DNA of 64,000 bases from Arbacia lixula (lineage: Eukaryota > Echinodermata > Echinoidea > Arbacioida > Arbaciidae): the NCBI GenBank assembly GCA_963669155.1, contig OZ022577.1, positions 9,328,038 to 9,392,037 on the forward strand, written 5' to 3'. The notes below the pieces were generated by a model. That model had not been told where the DNA came from and ran no database searches. It saw nothing but the letters and a program-made list of their open reading frames with translations. Each line of letters starts with the position of its first letter. Positions within the stretch are counted from its first letter, which is position 1. Shown piece after piece: positions 10,908 through 23,805 of the stretch. The position numbers and the translations under genes are program-made.

Positions 10908-12951
10908 GACCTTTTCAGACCTACTGTATATAATGTGGACCAGTTGTTAAATCTACTATATGCGCATCCATCAATGACTTACCAATCCTTTCATGAGCCC
11001 ATAAGATTAATGACATGAAGCATTTTTGGCATACTCCCAGTAGTATGGGAAGCATGTACCATCCTGTATTTAAATAAAAAACAAGTCATTCATTTTCAGG
11101 ATGGAGCATGATGTCTTATTTACTTGGTGTACAGCGTATGCCCCAAATTTTTTTTAAAAATTGAATTTCCCCCAGAAAGCCCTTTCACTAAAATAAGAAA
11201 CATTTTGTTATTTTACGCACACTACATTTGGAAATGAAGGAGCTAAAGCACAAGAGGTTTGATCCTTAATCCACCTAACTTCTCAGAATAGCAAGATCGG
11301 GGTCCAGGTTGTTCTCTTTCCAGCCGCTTTTTGCATTTGCATGCCTGAACGCTCCCTCATCCTGTTGAAGCAATGATAGCCATGTGTGAAGATTCAACTT
11401 GCACATATATAGCACAATGTGCAATTACTGCATTCACTTTAACCTTCCTGTCTTTAGAGTTCAAGTATGGAACCATCTGTCATTGCAGATGTTCAACGAT
11501 GAATCCATATGGAAAGAGAGAGCTAAGGGGAATGGCCTTTGCCTTTTCAACCCCACAAGTCAAATTATGTAATATCATACGGGGGATGATGCACGGCGCA
11601 CAATGAGTGATCTACTTTTAAATTAGACGTCACGATTCAGTACTTGGCAACAGTATTCTAGATCATGCAGGGCTTGCCATGATTTTTTTTTTTAAGGTGG
11701 CTGGCATGGCCACTCGAGCATTTGATCCAGGTGAGCCCTGTCATGTGACATTACATGTTTACTTAAATGAACAGCAATGCAAAGTACTTCACAATTCTCC
11801 CTATTTCGTAGAACTCTTCAAATCTGACCGCCTGTTGCGCTCTAATTTTTCTACCTTTAAATATAGGATGGAAATTTATGAGTTATCATTTAGGTAAAGA
11901 GGGAAAATAACAATGATGGAAATAAGTTTAGCTTTCATTATTGTTTTTTTTTCTACATTAAAACTTGCTTTAGTGACCACCAGTAAAGAAAGACCATCTG
12001 TTTTTAAAGACTATATTGATTGTTTCCTTTGAATATTTTTGCCCATTGAAATCTGTGTTAAAACAACCTATACACAAAGACCACTTGCCCATGAAGACCA
12101 CATTTCTTGTCCTTGAGCAGTATTTCTCCACAGGTTTAATGATCTTAGCAACACATTACATTTGTTTTTGTTAAATAATGTTAAGGAGCTAACACTAATT
12201 ATAGATTACAAAAAGGAAACAATGGATCTTTTATTAGTTGAATTGTAAAAAGCTCCTGTAGCATGTGAATATGAAGCTGTGACAGGATTTTGTGTTGGTT
12301 TTGTGGATTAAATTGACTCAACTCTTCTAGATATCCAACAGGCTGCATGCATGTGCAGATTAAACTTCAGGTGATTCTGTAGCTAGATGAAGATACATGT
12401 AGACATCCTTAGGGAAAACTCGCAAAGTTAATTATTCATACTGTAGTGTATATGTACGCTGTATGTTGTTGGCTGTAGGACCGCAGTCCACTGTCCCATA
12501 TTCCCATCATACCCATGCATTATAAATTGAAGTGTGCTGAGCGTTACCATGGGTATCGGGAACGCGGCGTAAACAAGGTGGGGGATGGGGTCCACATGGT
12601 ATTTAACACCTGGGCTGGAGGATTTGTCGCACAAAAGTTTAATGGGTTGCGATCAAATATGGATGAATTTAGAGACTGCTGTAGATGGCTTGTTTCGAGA
12701 GCGAGGGGGGCATGAGGTTGTGCATGTAAAAGCAAGCTTTGCGGCTTCAATTCCCTTGCCGTCCTATCCACTTGCCTTGATTTTTCTCCTCAATTACACT
12801 AGCAGCCTGTCTCATTGTTCAACTTGCTGATTAAGAATGCATAGATTAGTTTGCTGATATATCAAAGTTTTAGGCATCACAACTTTTGCCTCAGGATTTT
12901 GAGTGTCCTTGACATCTAGCAGTGTAAATGATGTAGAGTCGTAAATGAACT

Positions 12952-13051
12952 AGTCGTCATCCATACAGCAGATTATGCTAGAGTCACGCTGCACAGTATC
13001 TGATTGAAGAAAAGCCAGCCCACAAATTTACAGGCTCAGTAAAGAACATTT
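12952..13051 (+). repeat. Dispersed repeat family A, partial copy 1
   Basis: Shares TCATCCATACAGCAGATTAT, then GAGTCACGCT, AAAAGCCAG, CCACAAAT and GCTCAGTAAAGAAC with 38285-38535, and the later part with 19058-19305. It keeps only the second half of the repeat. No tRNA-like promoter boxes were recognised. Confidence 0.7.
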
Positions 13052-14595
13052 TTAACAGTTAGGAAAGAGCACCTTGCACAGTAATGCTGCTATTTTTTTT
13101 TTCAAACTGAGAGTAATATTAAAGTGATCCTGTTATCAAAGCATCGTCAACACCACAGCACTTAATTAAATAATGTTTCAAGGATCACTCATGGCACTCT
13201 TTCACAATGGTCCTTGCTCATTGGGCTAAGCATAGTATTGATCTAAACAGTTAGTTTACCCACTTAGCATGAGGGCCAACGCATATTGTATTGATTCTTC
13301 ATTTGTTCGACTTTGAATTTTTAATGTAGGTCAGATATTGGTTGCCGCTTCATTACTTCGTAGTATGTAGTGATGAAGAACCATAATACTGACATCTATT
13401 TCTTTATTAATTTATTAGGAAGAAGAGAAATGAAGAGCTTGAAAAGTTCCATCTGATCACTGTGGCAGATTGAGGAGAATAAAATCCTTAAAACATAGAG
13501 TTAAACAACAAAATCATTGAAAAGTGGAGCAGTAAGTTACAAAGTTTTGGAAATAACTATCAGCCTGTCATCACGACTTGGAATGTTAGTGGGTACCTGA
13601 ATTGGTCCATGTACAGTAGTTGTATCACATGCTGCAGAGACTTGTATTCTTTATGTGTTCATCACATGATACCATTAGCACACTGGGACCTTGCAATCCA
13701 AGGGCCTATGACTACTGGTAATTACTTCCTGATAAATATCTGATCTTGCTCAAATTTTTACAATTTTTTAATCAGATTTTTCAGATTTTATACTAATCCA
13801 CTTGATTTTAAAGGTTCCTTCCCCCTTTTTAAGCACTTTCATGCACAAATTAGCTGTGCAGGGTGAGCAGTTTGCATTGATTAGTGGTTGCTATGTCAGG
13901 TTTGCCTTGTGCTGCCCATGGATGCTGGTTCAGTGAGATGGTGATAAAATGTATGTTGTATTGCATTAAATAAAAGAAGAACATTTAGAAGAATATTTGT
14001 GCTGGTCTTTAGGTAAATGTATTTATAAAGTAAAATAAAATGGCTATGCACCAGTGGATTTTTTTTTTAGGGCAGATACTACTTTTCATTTCCAATGAAT
14101 AACATGAAACTACTCCCTGAGCCAAGTTGTTTATTAATACCTTTCATTAATGAGGATTTTGTTTCACATGGTCTCTCTTCGTTTTGCATTGTAAGGGCTA
14201 CATGCTCATCACTCTGAAGCGTGTGTAATTTGTTCATTGCTTGTACTACCACGTCTCCATTGTGGTTCTTTTTCACACCCACTGACATGAGGAGGCACCC
14301 TGAATAAAGCTGTGCATTATACCCTATATACACTGCACACACTAGCTGATGGTCTCAGTTGCAGGCAGGCTGTATCTACATTACAATTAAGGCTGGATAA
14401 TCAGACTAGACAGCCCTCTCCTTCTCTGGAAAGGATGCTGATCAGTGAAAAAAATATCAATAACAGGGGCTAAATTTATCCCCCAGAAAGAGCAAAAGAG
14501 CTTCTGTGATGACTTGACTTTTCTCATAGGTTACTGAGTATAATGCATGGTGGAGCGTGTTTGTTTCATGACGTCAAACTTGAGAATTAGCCCCT

Positions 14596-14614
14596 CCCCC
14601 CCCCCCCCCCCCCC
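14596..14614. repeat. Poly-C run of 19
   Basis: Nineteen C in a row after CCCCT, in non-coding DNA. Confidence 0.9.
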
Positions 14615-14988
14615 TGCTCGGAAATTGATTGTTATCAATTTTCTTACTACTTAGTCTACATGTTTGTGAACAGACTTGGTTGTTGATCGTAGCATGTGAC
14701 CATGCACACAGTGCATCAGTTCATGCAGTATGCCACAGCCTACAGTGGTTGTATGAACCCTGGAAGAGTACCAGTATGACATCAATATGACAGCAGCGGA
14801 GTAATGCATGTATTGATTGATGGCGAGTTCTGGCCATGTTTTAATGTCAACATGACAACAGTATTCAGTATCAAAGACATACTGTACATGCACACCCACA
14901 TTGCAGTCTAGAGTAAAAACATACTTGAATACTCATGGGTACACTGTAGTATGTATTTCCCCCAGGCTTGCATTTTTATGTATTTTTC

Positions 14989-15415
14989 TCCCCCTCTTCT
15001 CTCTTTTTTCTTTCTTTCTCTTTCTTTCTCTCTCTTTCTTTCTCTTTCTCTCTCTTTCTCTCTCTTTCTCTCTCTTTCTCTTTCCCTTTCTTTCTCTTTC
15101 TCTCTCTTTCTCTCTCTTTCTCTCTCTTTCTCTTTCCCTCTCTTTCTCTCTCTTTCTCTCTCTTTCTCTGTCTTCCCTCTCTTCTCTCTCTTCTCTCTCT
15201 CTCTATTTCTCTCTCTTTCTCTGTCTTTCTGTCTTTCTCTGTCTTTCTCTTAAGTTCTTAGTGTCCCTCTCCATCCATCTCCTTTTCTACATCTGTCTCT
15301 TTCTTCCTCTTCCCCCTCCTCCTCTCAACCTCTTGGTGTCACCATCTCTGTCTCTGTCATTTTCATCTATATCTCTCTTTCTCTGTCTCTACATTTATGT
15401 TGTTCTTACTCTCTC

Positions 15416-15456
<41 letters not shown>

Positions 15457-15460
15457 ATCT
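14989..15460. repeat. Pyrimidine microsatellite block: (CTTTCT)n and (GTCT)n
   Basis: A run of TTTCTCTC units fills 15002-15250. Mixed CT sequence follows, ending in a clean GTCT tetranucleotide array at about 15418-15453. The long Ser/Leu/Phe open frames through it are artefacts of the repeat. Confidence 0.9.
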
Positions 15461-15875
15461 ATGTTGCTCTATCTTTGCTGATACCCCATTCTCATGGTTT
15501 CACCTCCCCTCCTGGTCTGCCCCTCTAGATGGTCATCATATCATTGGTGAGGGGATCCCTGAAGGACTGAATAAGTTGAATAGAGAACCATTGTGGTTAT
15601 TCAGCTTTCAGGCAGTCAGAATCACTAGCAATCAGTCGACTCCTAATAAGCTTTTAATTATTCAAAGAGTATAGTTTGGCTTTATGAAGAAATATGCCAA
15701 TAGTACATCCAGGTATTCAGATGCTTACATTTGATTTAAATGCAATACAATGTCATTATTTGACAACGATACTCTCTCTTTCTGATAATGAAAGAATCTT
15801 ATAGTGAGTTGCAAAACTTACTTAATTTTCACCACTCTTTGCTTCTCTTCTTTCTTTCGTATTTTTCTCTACTTT

Positions 15876-16147
15876 GGCCCATATTCTGAACAGAGGTTTA
15901 ATGCAAAGAGTACAATAAACCTGTACTAACTTTATGGGATACAAAATAAATCATCTAATGCTGTCACAGAAATTATCACAGCATCACATCAATGTGTAAT
16001 GTTCATTAATTGCTGTGATTATTATGTGGACAAACTTAATATGTCAAAGTGATTCCGAGAAAAAACAACAATTATATTGAATCCATAATGATGTTTCAAG
16101 CTGTTTAGTACACTGCTTGCGTTAAATTTCTGTTGAGAATATGGGCC
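15876..16147 (-). mobile_element. GGCCCATATTC MITE family B, copy 1
   Basis: The ends GGCCCATATTCTGAACAGA and TCTGTTGAGAATATGGGCC are inverse repeats of about 60 bp overall, with TTT on both outer flanks (a possible 3-bp target duplication). The middle, read on the - strand, contains TTTGTCCACATAATAATCAC and CTGTGACAGCAT, which recur in the copy at 61434-61694. Confidence 0.75.
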
Positions 16148-18310
16148 TTTGAGAATAGTTGACAACTCTACTTACTACTTCCATTTCATCTAATTTGTTT
16201 TTTTTTACTTAAACACTGAAAACTAAAGCAAAAAACAGTCTTGTGTAAGTGTCACAAGAAAAAATAATCTCTCCTCTTTTCCTTTCTTCACCCTTTAAGT
16301 GGGACAGATATTCTGAAAGAATAAAACCACATGGTGTTACCAAAAATGTTACTATTTTTAAATAGTATTCATTAGTATACTCTCACCATGGAAACATTAA
16401 AAGAACACTTTAAAGTCATTATTAACAACACAAAAAATCATTGCAAACCTATAGAGATATTTTAATGACTTCTGGTTGATTTAAAAAAAAAAAAACGTTC
16501 CAAATTAACGTTTTATACAAATTTCTTTACCATCCTTTTAGATTGAATGTTGGGCCCATGTTTAAAGGAAACCTCATTTGGAATATAGATGTGTGTATGT
16601 ATTTAATGTAAGTGATTATGCTTTGAGATCAGATTCTGTGAATGAAAGTTGTTTGCACCCACCTTTGACAATTTAAGGTGCCCCAAATTCTAAACGCCTA
16701 ATATCTAACTTGGCACATATTAAGTAGGCCAGTCATATTGATATGATTTGGTATGGTCGTCATAAGGATGCCCAATATATTCACCTGCTCCAAGAATAGC
16801 AAATGCAAATATATATCAAGAGCAGCAGCAATATTTAGATACAGTCGCTGAAATAACGCAAATAATTTTCATATGCATTGGACACCATTGAACACCTCAG
16901 CACGGATGAATTCATATTCTGCAATATCATCATGAATGCCGAAAGGTCATCAACTCAACTCTCAGTTGAAGAAAATTGCATTGATAGATTGGGACTGCAT
17001 TAATATTCTATGATTTGATTCGCATGAAGGAGTCTTTGCCATAGATCTGAGGACCGTTGGACTCCATAAATGTGACACTTTCATTATTAATAAAGTGATA
17101 TTTGTATTACTCCATACCAGGAGAGAAATTAGAGGAAAGGGTTTATGGGGGCTTCTTTTCCAGTTTAACATCACAAAAGAAACACATTGAATTATACTCT
17201 GCATTAGACCTTATAGTAAGTAAAATGAAGGTTTCAGAGGAACATATTTTTTTTTACAACCTTGGGTTCTTATTTTACTCTTCTGGGGCTTGATTATAGT
17301 GAAAGCCAATGTCTTAATTTCAATGAATCAATAGCCAAACTTGTAGAGGAGATGAAAGTCTACAAAAAGTATTTCTGTACACTTAACAAAATTACTGTAA
17401 TGGATATTCACCCCACTTGGAAATGACGAAAAGAGAGGCCACTATTGTCATAGAAAAAGTGGAATTCCTGTTTTTCTGGTGTATTGAATTCTACAGCATG
17501 CTCATTATAGCTTTCAACATTTCAGCAAGAATTGTATGCTTTAAATCAACTATCATAAAAATCTATCAATTTCTGATGTTTTAAGATGGATTGGTAGTCC
17601 TGTTCTGCGGTCTGATGGATCTCTATTCTGCCTCAGTACTACATGCAACGGAGCATGGTATGCTATCCAGTGGGAGTAATGGGGCTTGTATTTAAGAATG
17701 ACCTAGAGGGCTAATGCTGTATTGAATGAGACTTTGTGCTTAATCACACCATTGGAATACAATCAATGTGTGTGTATTAATGGGGCAGGAAGCATAAGCA
17801 ACACGAAAAACTCCCTCGTGAATGCGTAATGATTTGACAATCAAGTGTCTGGGGAAAGCGCACTCAATGATGCCAATTAGCGCAAATTAAAGCTTGGCAT
17901 TAGCTCTCAATGGCCTTGGTGGAAGCCGACCCGGATCATCGAGGCAGACTTCAGGGAGTTGAGTGTGTGTGTGTGTGTGGGGGGGGGGGGAGGGGGGTGC
18001 CCCTCTGGATTACTGGCCTTGGTGTTAATACTTTCCCATACCCATTCCCCCGAAGAGACATATTGAAGGGGATTCTGGTGAACATTCATTATCTCTCGCA
18101 CTCCAGCCCAAATATGGTTGGGGGGGGGGGGTAGATGGCAAGGCTCAGGTTTATGGGCCGTGATGTTACTTGGGGTGTAATGACCCATGATTGACAGTCG
18201 CCTTGAGCATACCCCAAAGAGACAGGTAGGAGTCATTGTGAGCGTTAAATGTCCCTTACACGGGATAGGAGGTAGGGGGATAGAGTGGATGGGTACAGTG
18301 TAGAGGGAGT

Positions 18311-18323
18311 GGGGGGGGGGGGG
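18311..18323. repeat. Poly-G cluster member (three runs of 12-13)
   Basis: Runs at 17979-17990, 18120-18131 and 18311-18323 sit within 350 bases. The first directly follows a (GT)n stretch. Confidence 0.9.
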
Positions 18324-18667
18324 CGTTGAGGTGAGTTTAGAGAGTTCCCCCTGCCCCCACCCCCACCATATTATTCCAGTAACAGTGACCCATGACCAGT
18401 GCTGAATCATACCTGCCAATTACATGAACCTCCCCCCATCCCCAAGAGACACGGACCAGGCTTGATGTGATCACTGGTTATCCTTCGTGCTCCGATAGTG
18501 CGCTGAGAAGCATGACATCCCACGTAACCATGTAATGATGCCAGCTACAATTAAGCACTGCCACATCAAGGCAAATGGACACCATCCATGAGTTCAGGAC
18601 CATTACTTCTCCATTCCTTCACAGTACATTACATTGCCCATGAACATTATGCACATTCCTACATGTA

Positions 18668-18779
18668 CAGTTGGCAGCAAAATTATTCACCCCCCCTCCC
18701 ATTTTTTAAATTCTGTCATAATGAATAATATTGCCATGTCAAAAATGAGAGGGGGGTTGAATAATTTTGCTGCCATCTG
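18668..18779. mobile_element. 112-bp Tc1/mariner-type MITE
   Basis: Terminal arms of about 39 bp, CAGTTGGCAGCAAAATTATT... and its inverse ...AATAATTTTGCTGCCATCTG, are flanked on each side by TA (18666-18667 and 18780-18781). TA target duplication and CAGT/CAGA ends are typical of Tc1/mariner elements. Too short to encode a transposase. Confidence 0.85.
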
Positions 18780-18974
18780 TATGTTGCTAAAGGGTAACAT
18801 TCTGCAGTGAAGATATAAATATAAAATATCAATTGCTACTGCGAAACCACACTATATGTATGTTAACCTGTTCAGTCCCCTAGGCAAGAAACCAAGTTGT
18901 TATTCAGATAGGGTTGTCAGTTCTCGGTACTGAGAAGCTTAACTCCTCCCCTACTACTTGTATATGAAATCCTT

Positions 18975-19052
18975 AGACCATATTCTTGAAACCTTAACAG
19001 TAGCAAAGCTGGTTACTAAAAATGCAAGTAGCTGAATGCACTTTAGTATTAG
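18975..19052 (+). mobile_element. Family C MITE, partial copy
   Basis: GACCATATTCTTGAAACCTTA...GGTTACTAAAAATGC...AGCTGAATGCACTTTAGTA matches the left two thirds of the complete element at 58609-58718. The right arm is missing. Confidence 0.7.
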
Positions 19053-19057
19053 CTTTT

Positions 19058-19305
19058 AACCCATTGATCATAGTTAGATTTTCTGGCTTCATGAACCTTG
19101 GTCTAGTTAGGATGTCAACATTCGTCATGGAAATGCAGTAACCAATAGAATGTGGCTTAATTGCGCCCTTCAAGGAATTTGAACTTTATTCATAGCCTGT
19201 CACAAATTTTCAGTGTAGCAGATTGATTGTGAGTCGTGCTGTTAAGTATCTCAGTGGAGAAAAGCCAGACCACAAATATGTGAGTAAATATGCTCACTAA
19301 AGCAT
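19058..19305 (+). repeat. Dispersed repeat family A, copy 2
   Basis: About 250 bp sharing CATAGTTAGATTTT, GTGGCTTAATTG, TTTATTCATAGCCTGTCA, GTCGTGCT and AAAAGCCAGACCACAAATATG with the copy at 38285-38535. It abuts the family C fragment just upstream. Confidence 0.75.
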
Positions 19306-21280
19306 GTGTATAAATAATATGTTTCATAAATATGGCCCCTGATCTTTGGGATTTACATGTATGGGCATTACTGGTTGGAGTGACACATGAATAATGGTTA
19401 GAATGATACAGGAATTAAACGCCTCGTCGTCGTAAAAAAAATGCTAGCTAGTGTCATTGATTTTGCTGAATGGTCCTAAATATTTTTCAGGAAACATCAA
19501 CATGGAAGATATATTATCACATCTGGCAAAGCATCAAGTTTCTCTTCCAATCTCAGTCTTGCAGCTTTGATTACATGCCGAGTATGTAACTGAATAATTT
19601 TTGAAATGTCACTGCTCTGCAATAACACAATTATACAAACAAATATGATACCATTACTTATCAAAAAAGAATATATCATAAATAACTTACTAGGATGTGG
19701 AGTTTTATCATTGTTTCATCAAACTCTGAGACAATGTGATGATAAACAATCCTCACGATATAAGAAAGTACTGCTATTGATAGTAATAACAAATAATAGT
19801 AATATTATGACAATAATACAATTAAAACAATCAATAATGATTTAAGTTACCATGCCAGAATCTGTAGGTATCACATACTTTTCATTCTTTATTCTATCAT
19901 GAGCTCATATCATTTCAATGAATAAAACTGGTGTGAGGGCCCTGAACAAAAAAATATATATATATTTTTTTTTATAAAACATGAAGCAAGTGGAATAACG
20001 AAAGAGGGGAAAATGGCAAATTTCAAAGAAGAAGGTGAAATTACAAGGACAAAAAGAGGAGAGGTAGGAGGGAAATGAGAACAAAAAGTAGAGAGATAAT
20101 GAAGATAGAGAATAAGAATGCAAAGAGGAGGAAGAAATTAGAATATGGAAAAGAAATATAATGAAAGGAGAAAGATACAGACAAAATAAATAAGTCAAGA
20201 CAAATTTAACACATCCCTACCTGATATGTTGGGCCTGCATGAGCATCCTATATTGCATGTCAGTGGATTGTTGCACTACCCCATCTATGGCCAAACTAAG
20301 CCAACATCCACCATCCACTCTCTGATTTTCATCTTGTTATCGACTTGTCAATGCTTGTGTGTGTGTGCTGTGTGTGCACATATGCAAGTACACTGTATCA
20401 CCGAAACATGCGTGGTCTAAGCTGAACACATATGATATGTGCCATGTGATGCTAAGGGTTTTCTGATAGGAATAATCAATAAACTATCAAAAGGATGTTT
20501 TTTAGAAGGAGACATTATTCTGAACGTATGATTGAGAGTAAAGCTTGGCTTACAGATGACATTCATATATAATCACTAATCTTATGATAGCATTTACCTT
20601 GATTTAATATCAAAGCTACGAAAATGTTGACATACTACTTTATATACCTGTTTGATCAAAACATTTATTATTTATTTTAAAACTATTTTGGTTTATTACA
20701 GAAGCAACGTAAACAAGGCAATAGGCTTACCAATGTCTGAATCAAAGAAATCACGTATATAAATCTGCAGATTTTATCTTGCTTGTAAAAGAATTTTAAG
20801 AATATGGGTGAAAATGGGTGAGAAATTCTGATCAATTTTTGTCATATACTGGATAAGTTTGCTTTAAGTCATTACTGGTGAATGGATTTACATGTGGCAT
20901 GTAAAGAGTTAATGGTCGCATTAACTGGTAGAGCCGTGGACAATGAACCTGCTATCTAATAAAGCTAAACCTCTCAAGCAGGATTGGAGAATTAGGAGGC
21001 CGCCACTCTCCTAGCCCATTGATACAAAGCTCAATGGCTCACCCAGTGATGAAAAAGAGGAGAGAGAGAGAGAGCAAGCAAATGATGATGTTTCCTTCAG
21101 GACCCAAATGACGACAGCTGCGTGCCACTCCACCTCCTGGTTGCCACGGCGACCAAGTGAGACCCCTCATCATTACCCCCCTAAATCTGAGCCAGGATTA
21201 TAGCACGCTCAGCAGGTAGTAGATTTCCTGAGCATGTATCACTTGGAGTCTTCGATTTCCTTCATGAATCTCTTCTTAAA

Positions 21281-21294
21281 GGGGGGGGGGGGGG
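21281..21294. repeat. Poly-G run of 14
   Basis: Fourteen G directly after TTCTTAAA. Confidence 0.9.
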
Positions 21295-21556
21295 ATGAAG
21301 GAAAGAACCAGCTCCCGTCATAATCCTCTTTATGTACATGTAATATCCAGAAGCTATATTAGGGCGAGATGGATTAGCTGATAGTATATTACCCTGGAAA
21401 AAAAAGTTCAGCTCTTTCTTCCCCCCTATTTCACAGTATCCGATATTAAAGACTGCATTTGTGAGTAAGTATTCTTTTCCAAGAAATCAATTGGCTCTGT
21501 GAAATCAAATGGTGTAATTCTCTCCATCATATTTGCGGTTTTATTATGGCTGTAAT

Positions 21557-22595
21557 TAAGCCTGAGTCATATCGATTTTTTCAGAAACCGGTGTTCGATG
21601 GCTTTGCGCCGATCGAACATCGATGCATCGATACATGACGTCACCCAGCCACTGCCAAGAGCCAATTTATGAATGAAAATATAGTAAGCATACGCAGTGC
21701 AATCCTTCCATTTCCCCACATAGTATTCCACCAAAACAAGCGTGCAATTCTCTATCACCTCGTACCAAAATCGACCTAGAATTTCACTTTCCTTTATTTT
21801 ATATGAATTATGAAAGGTATTCTCGGAGAATCTATTTTCTCACCAATACTGCACATGTAAGCGAATTTCGATTACTTCTTGTTTTTCCGTCAAAATCTTA
21901 CAAATTAGCGTCAATATGGCATCGTATACATGTATGTAGGTTGGAATCTGTAGAGTCTATTGCAACGGGCAGAAAGTCAATCAGCTTCCGGGTTGCGATT
22001 TTTTTTTCCCGTAACCCTGATGCGTCGAAAAATCGCTTCCGGGTTTCGGACAACGTGACCGGATATCGTTATCACTATTTTGGCGACCACGTGGTTATGA
22101 CGTGATCTACGCGATGCACCAATCAGTGGTCTCCGAATCGCTGTACGGAGACGCTCTATTAGTCTGTACGTCGGCAGCGTGTATGCAAATGAGCCTTACG
22201 CACGATTGCCACTGTATTTCCGGGTTTTCACAACACACGATGCTATCCGTTGTACAAAGTCTATGGACAATTGTTTGTTGTGGCGTTGCGCTGTATATAA
22301 TAGTGAACGAATCAAATCCAAGTAGTATGTAGTAGCTGCTTGATCATCAAGCGACCTGTTCATTCTCTTGATGCGTTACCTGCAAAACTCACAAAAGAGA
22401 GTAGGAACCAAGTAAGCAAATTAAGATTGTGAAAATATGAAGATAAATTGTGTATAACAGGACTATCAAACAAAAGATTTTGTGTTTTCTAGTCAATTTG
22501 GTAATTTCATCGATGCATCGAATTCATCAAAACGAAATCGGAGTTCGACTTCTTCGATCGAACACCGGCTTAATAATCGATTCGACTCAGGCCTA
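21557..22595. mobile_element. 1039-bp non-autonomous hAT-like DNA transposon
   Basis: An exact 8-bp direct repeat GCTGTAAT flanks the element (21549-21556 and 22596-22603). The termini are inverted repeats: TAAGCCTGAGTCATATCGATT on the left against TAGGCCTGAGTCGAATCGATT read inward from the right, continuing into (A)CCGGTGTTCGAT and ATCGATGCATCGAT motifs on both sides. An 8-bp duplication with TA(A/G)GC ends fits the hAT superfamily. The interior is CpG-rich compared with its surroundings and has only short open frames (100 and 76 codons) without a transposase motif, so it is probably mobilised in trans. Intact flanking repeats suggest a fairly young insertion. Confidence 0.85.
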
Positions 22596-23587
22596 GCTGT
22601 AATGGTGTTCTACTTCCTGTTGTTTTGAACTTTGTTTATACCTAGCATTGGAGCATGTACAGTATTGTAATGTTAAAAACTAGAAAGGTTATTTCTCCCT
22701 AGCCTTTTGCCATTATGTTCCGTGAAAGTTAAACCTTTCTTTACATAAACTGCTGCTGTATGGAGTTTGTGTGTATTACTTGTTCCAAAATGCACCAATG
22801 GCACATAGAGAGTTAATGTTCTAGTCTTGTGTATCTGTCAGTTATCATCTGTATTTTCAATTTGTATTCAATCTTCAGTATACTGCTTCCCCGGGACTAT
22901 GCATCAGCTGCTATTCACCTGTCATAACATTTTCCTCGCATTGATTTACATTTCAGGAAGTTAACATAATAGACTGCTTGAAGACATTCTTTTGTACTGG
23001 TTCCTGAAATCCACAGGAAAAAATCTCTGGCATGAATGGTTGAGCTTTCTATTTGGTGGATGACGATAATGTTACATGCGTTTGAGCATACATTTGTTCA
23101 CAGATATCACAGATATACCTCATTAGCATGTTAAGTGGAGTTGAAAATCAAGATTAGCAGTGTATGTATACAGAGTGCTCTGTCTTGGTGTGAATGGAGC
23201 ATTGCATTTGGCGGTGTCCTTCATGAATTCCAATTCGTAATTTATAGCAAATGTTACCTTATTTATGTTATGTTGTCACCCCAAGTGTTCAGATGGATCA
23301 AAGATGTTCTTATGTGGATTATCATGAGACTTGAACCACAGTAATGCAGTACTGCCGTTGTCAAGTACTTATTATAGAACACTGGAGCCTACTAAAGCTT
23401 TACTGAGAATATCAGTAAATATAATGACATCTCTTACCTGTCCACAAAACATCTCTCATTAAATAACATTATGCTCTTCTGGGAACTCGTGAAAAAAAAA
23501 TAAGCAAGAGAATAGAAGTCTAGGATATTGGTTCATACTTCTTACAGTATGGTGACTTTGCCAAAAGCCAGTGGAGGCCTGGTGGTG

Positions 23588-23805
23588 TCACTACCCAGCA
23601 AAAAATAGATGCAATCTTATACAGATCTACAGTATGTGGCACTTGGAACTGTGATCCCAGTTATTTGTATTCTAAATCAATCACTATAAGTCACAATAAG
23701 TCACTACCCAGGAAGAAATAGATGCAATCTTATACAGATCTACAGTATGTGGCACTTGGAACTGCTATCCCAGTTATTTGTATTCTTAATCAATCTTAAA
23801 TTGCA
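23588..23805. repeat. Recent tandem duplication, period 113 bp
   Basis: Two adjacent units begin TCACTACCCAG(C/G)AA at 23588 and 23701. They are nearly identical through ATGCAATCTTATACAGATCT, ACAGTATGTGGCACTTGGAA and CCCAGTTATTTGTATTC. Confidence 0.9.

Noticed and set aside
14901-15674. 257-codon open frame
   Set aside because: Mostly Ser/Leu/Phe from CTTTCT microsatellite.
21803-22332. Open frames inside the hAT-like element as a transposase
   Set aside because: About 100 and 76 codons, with no hAT dimerisation or catalytic motif recognised.
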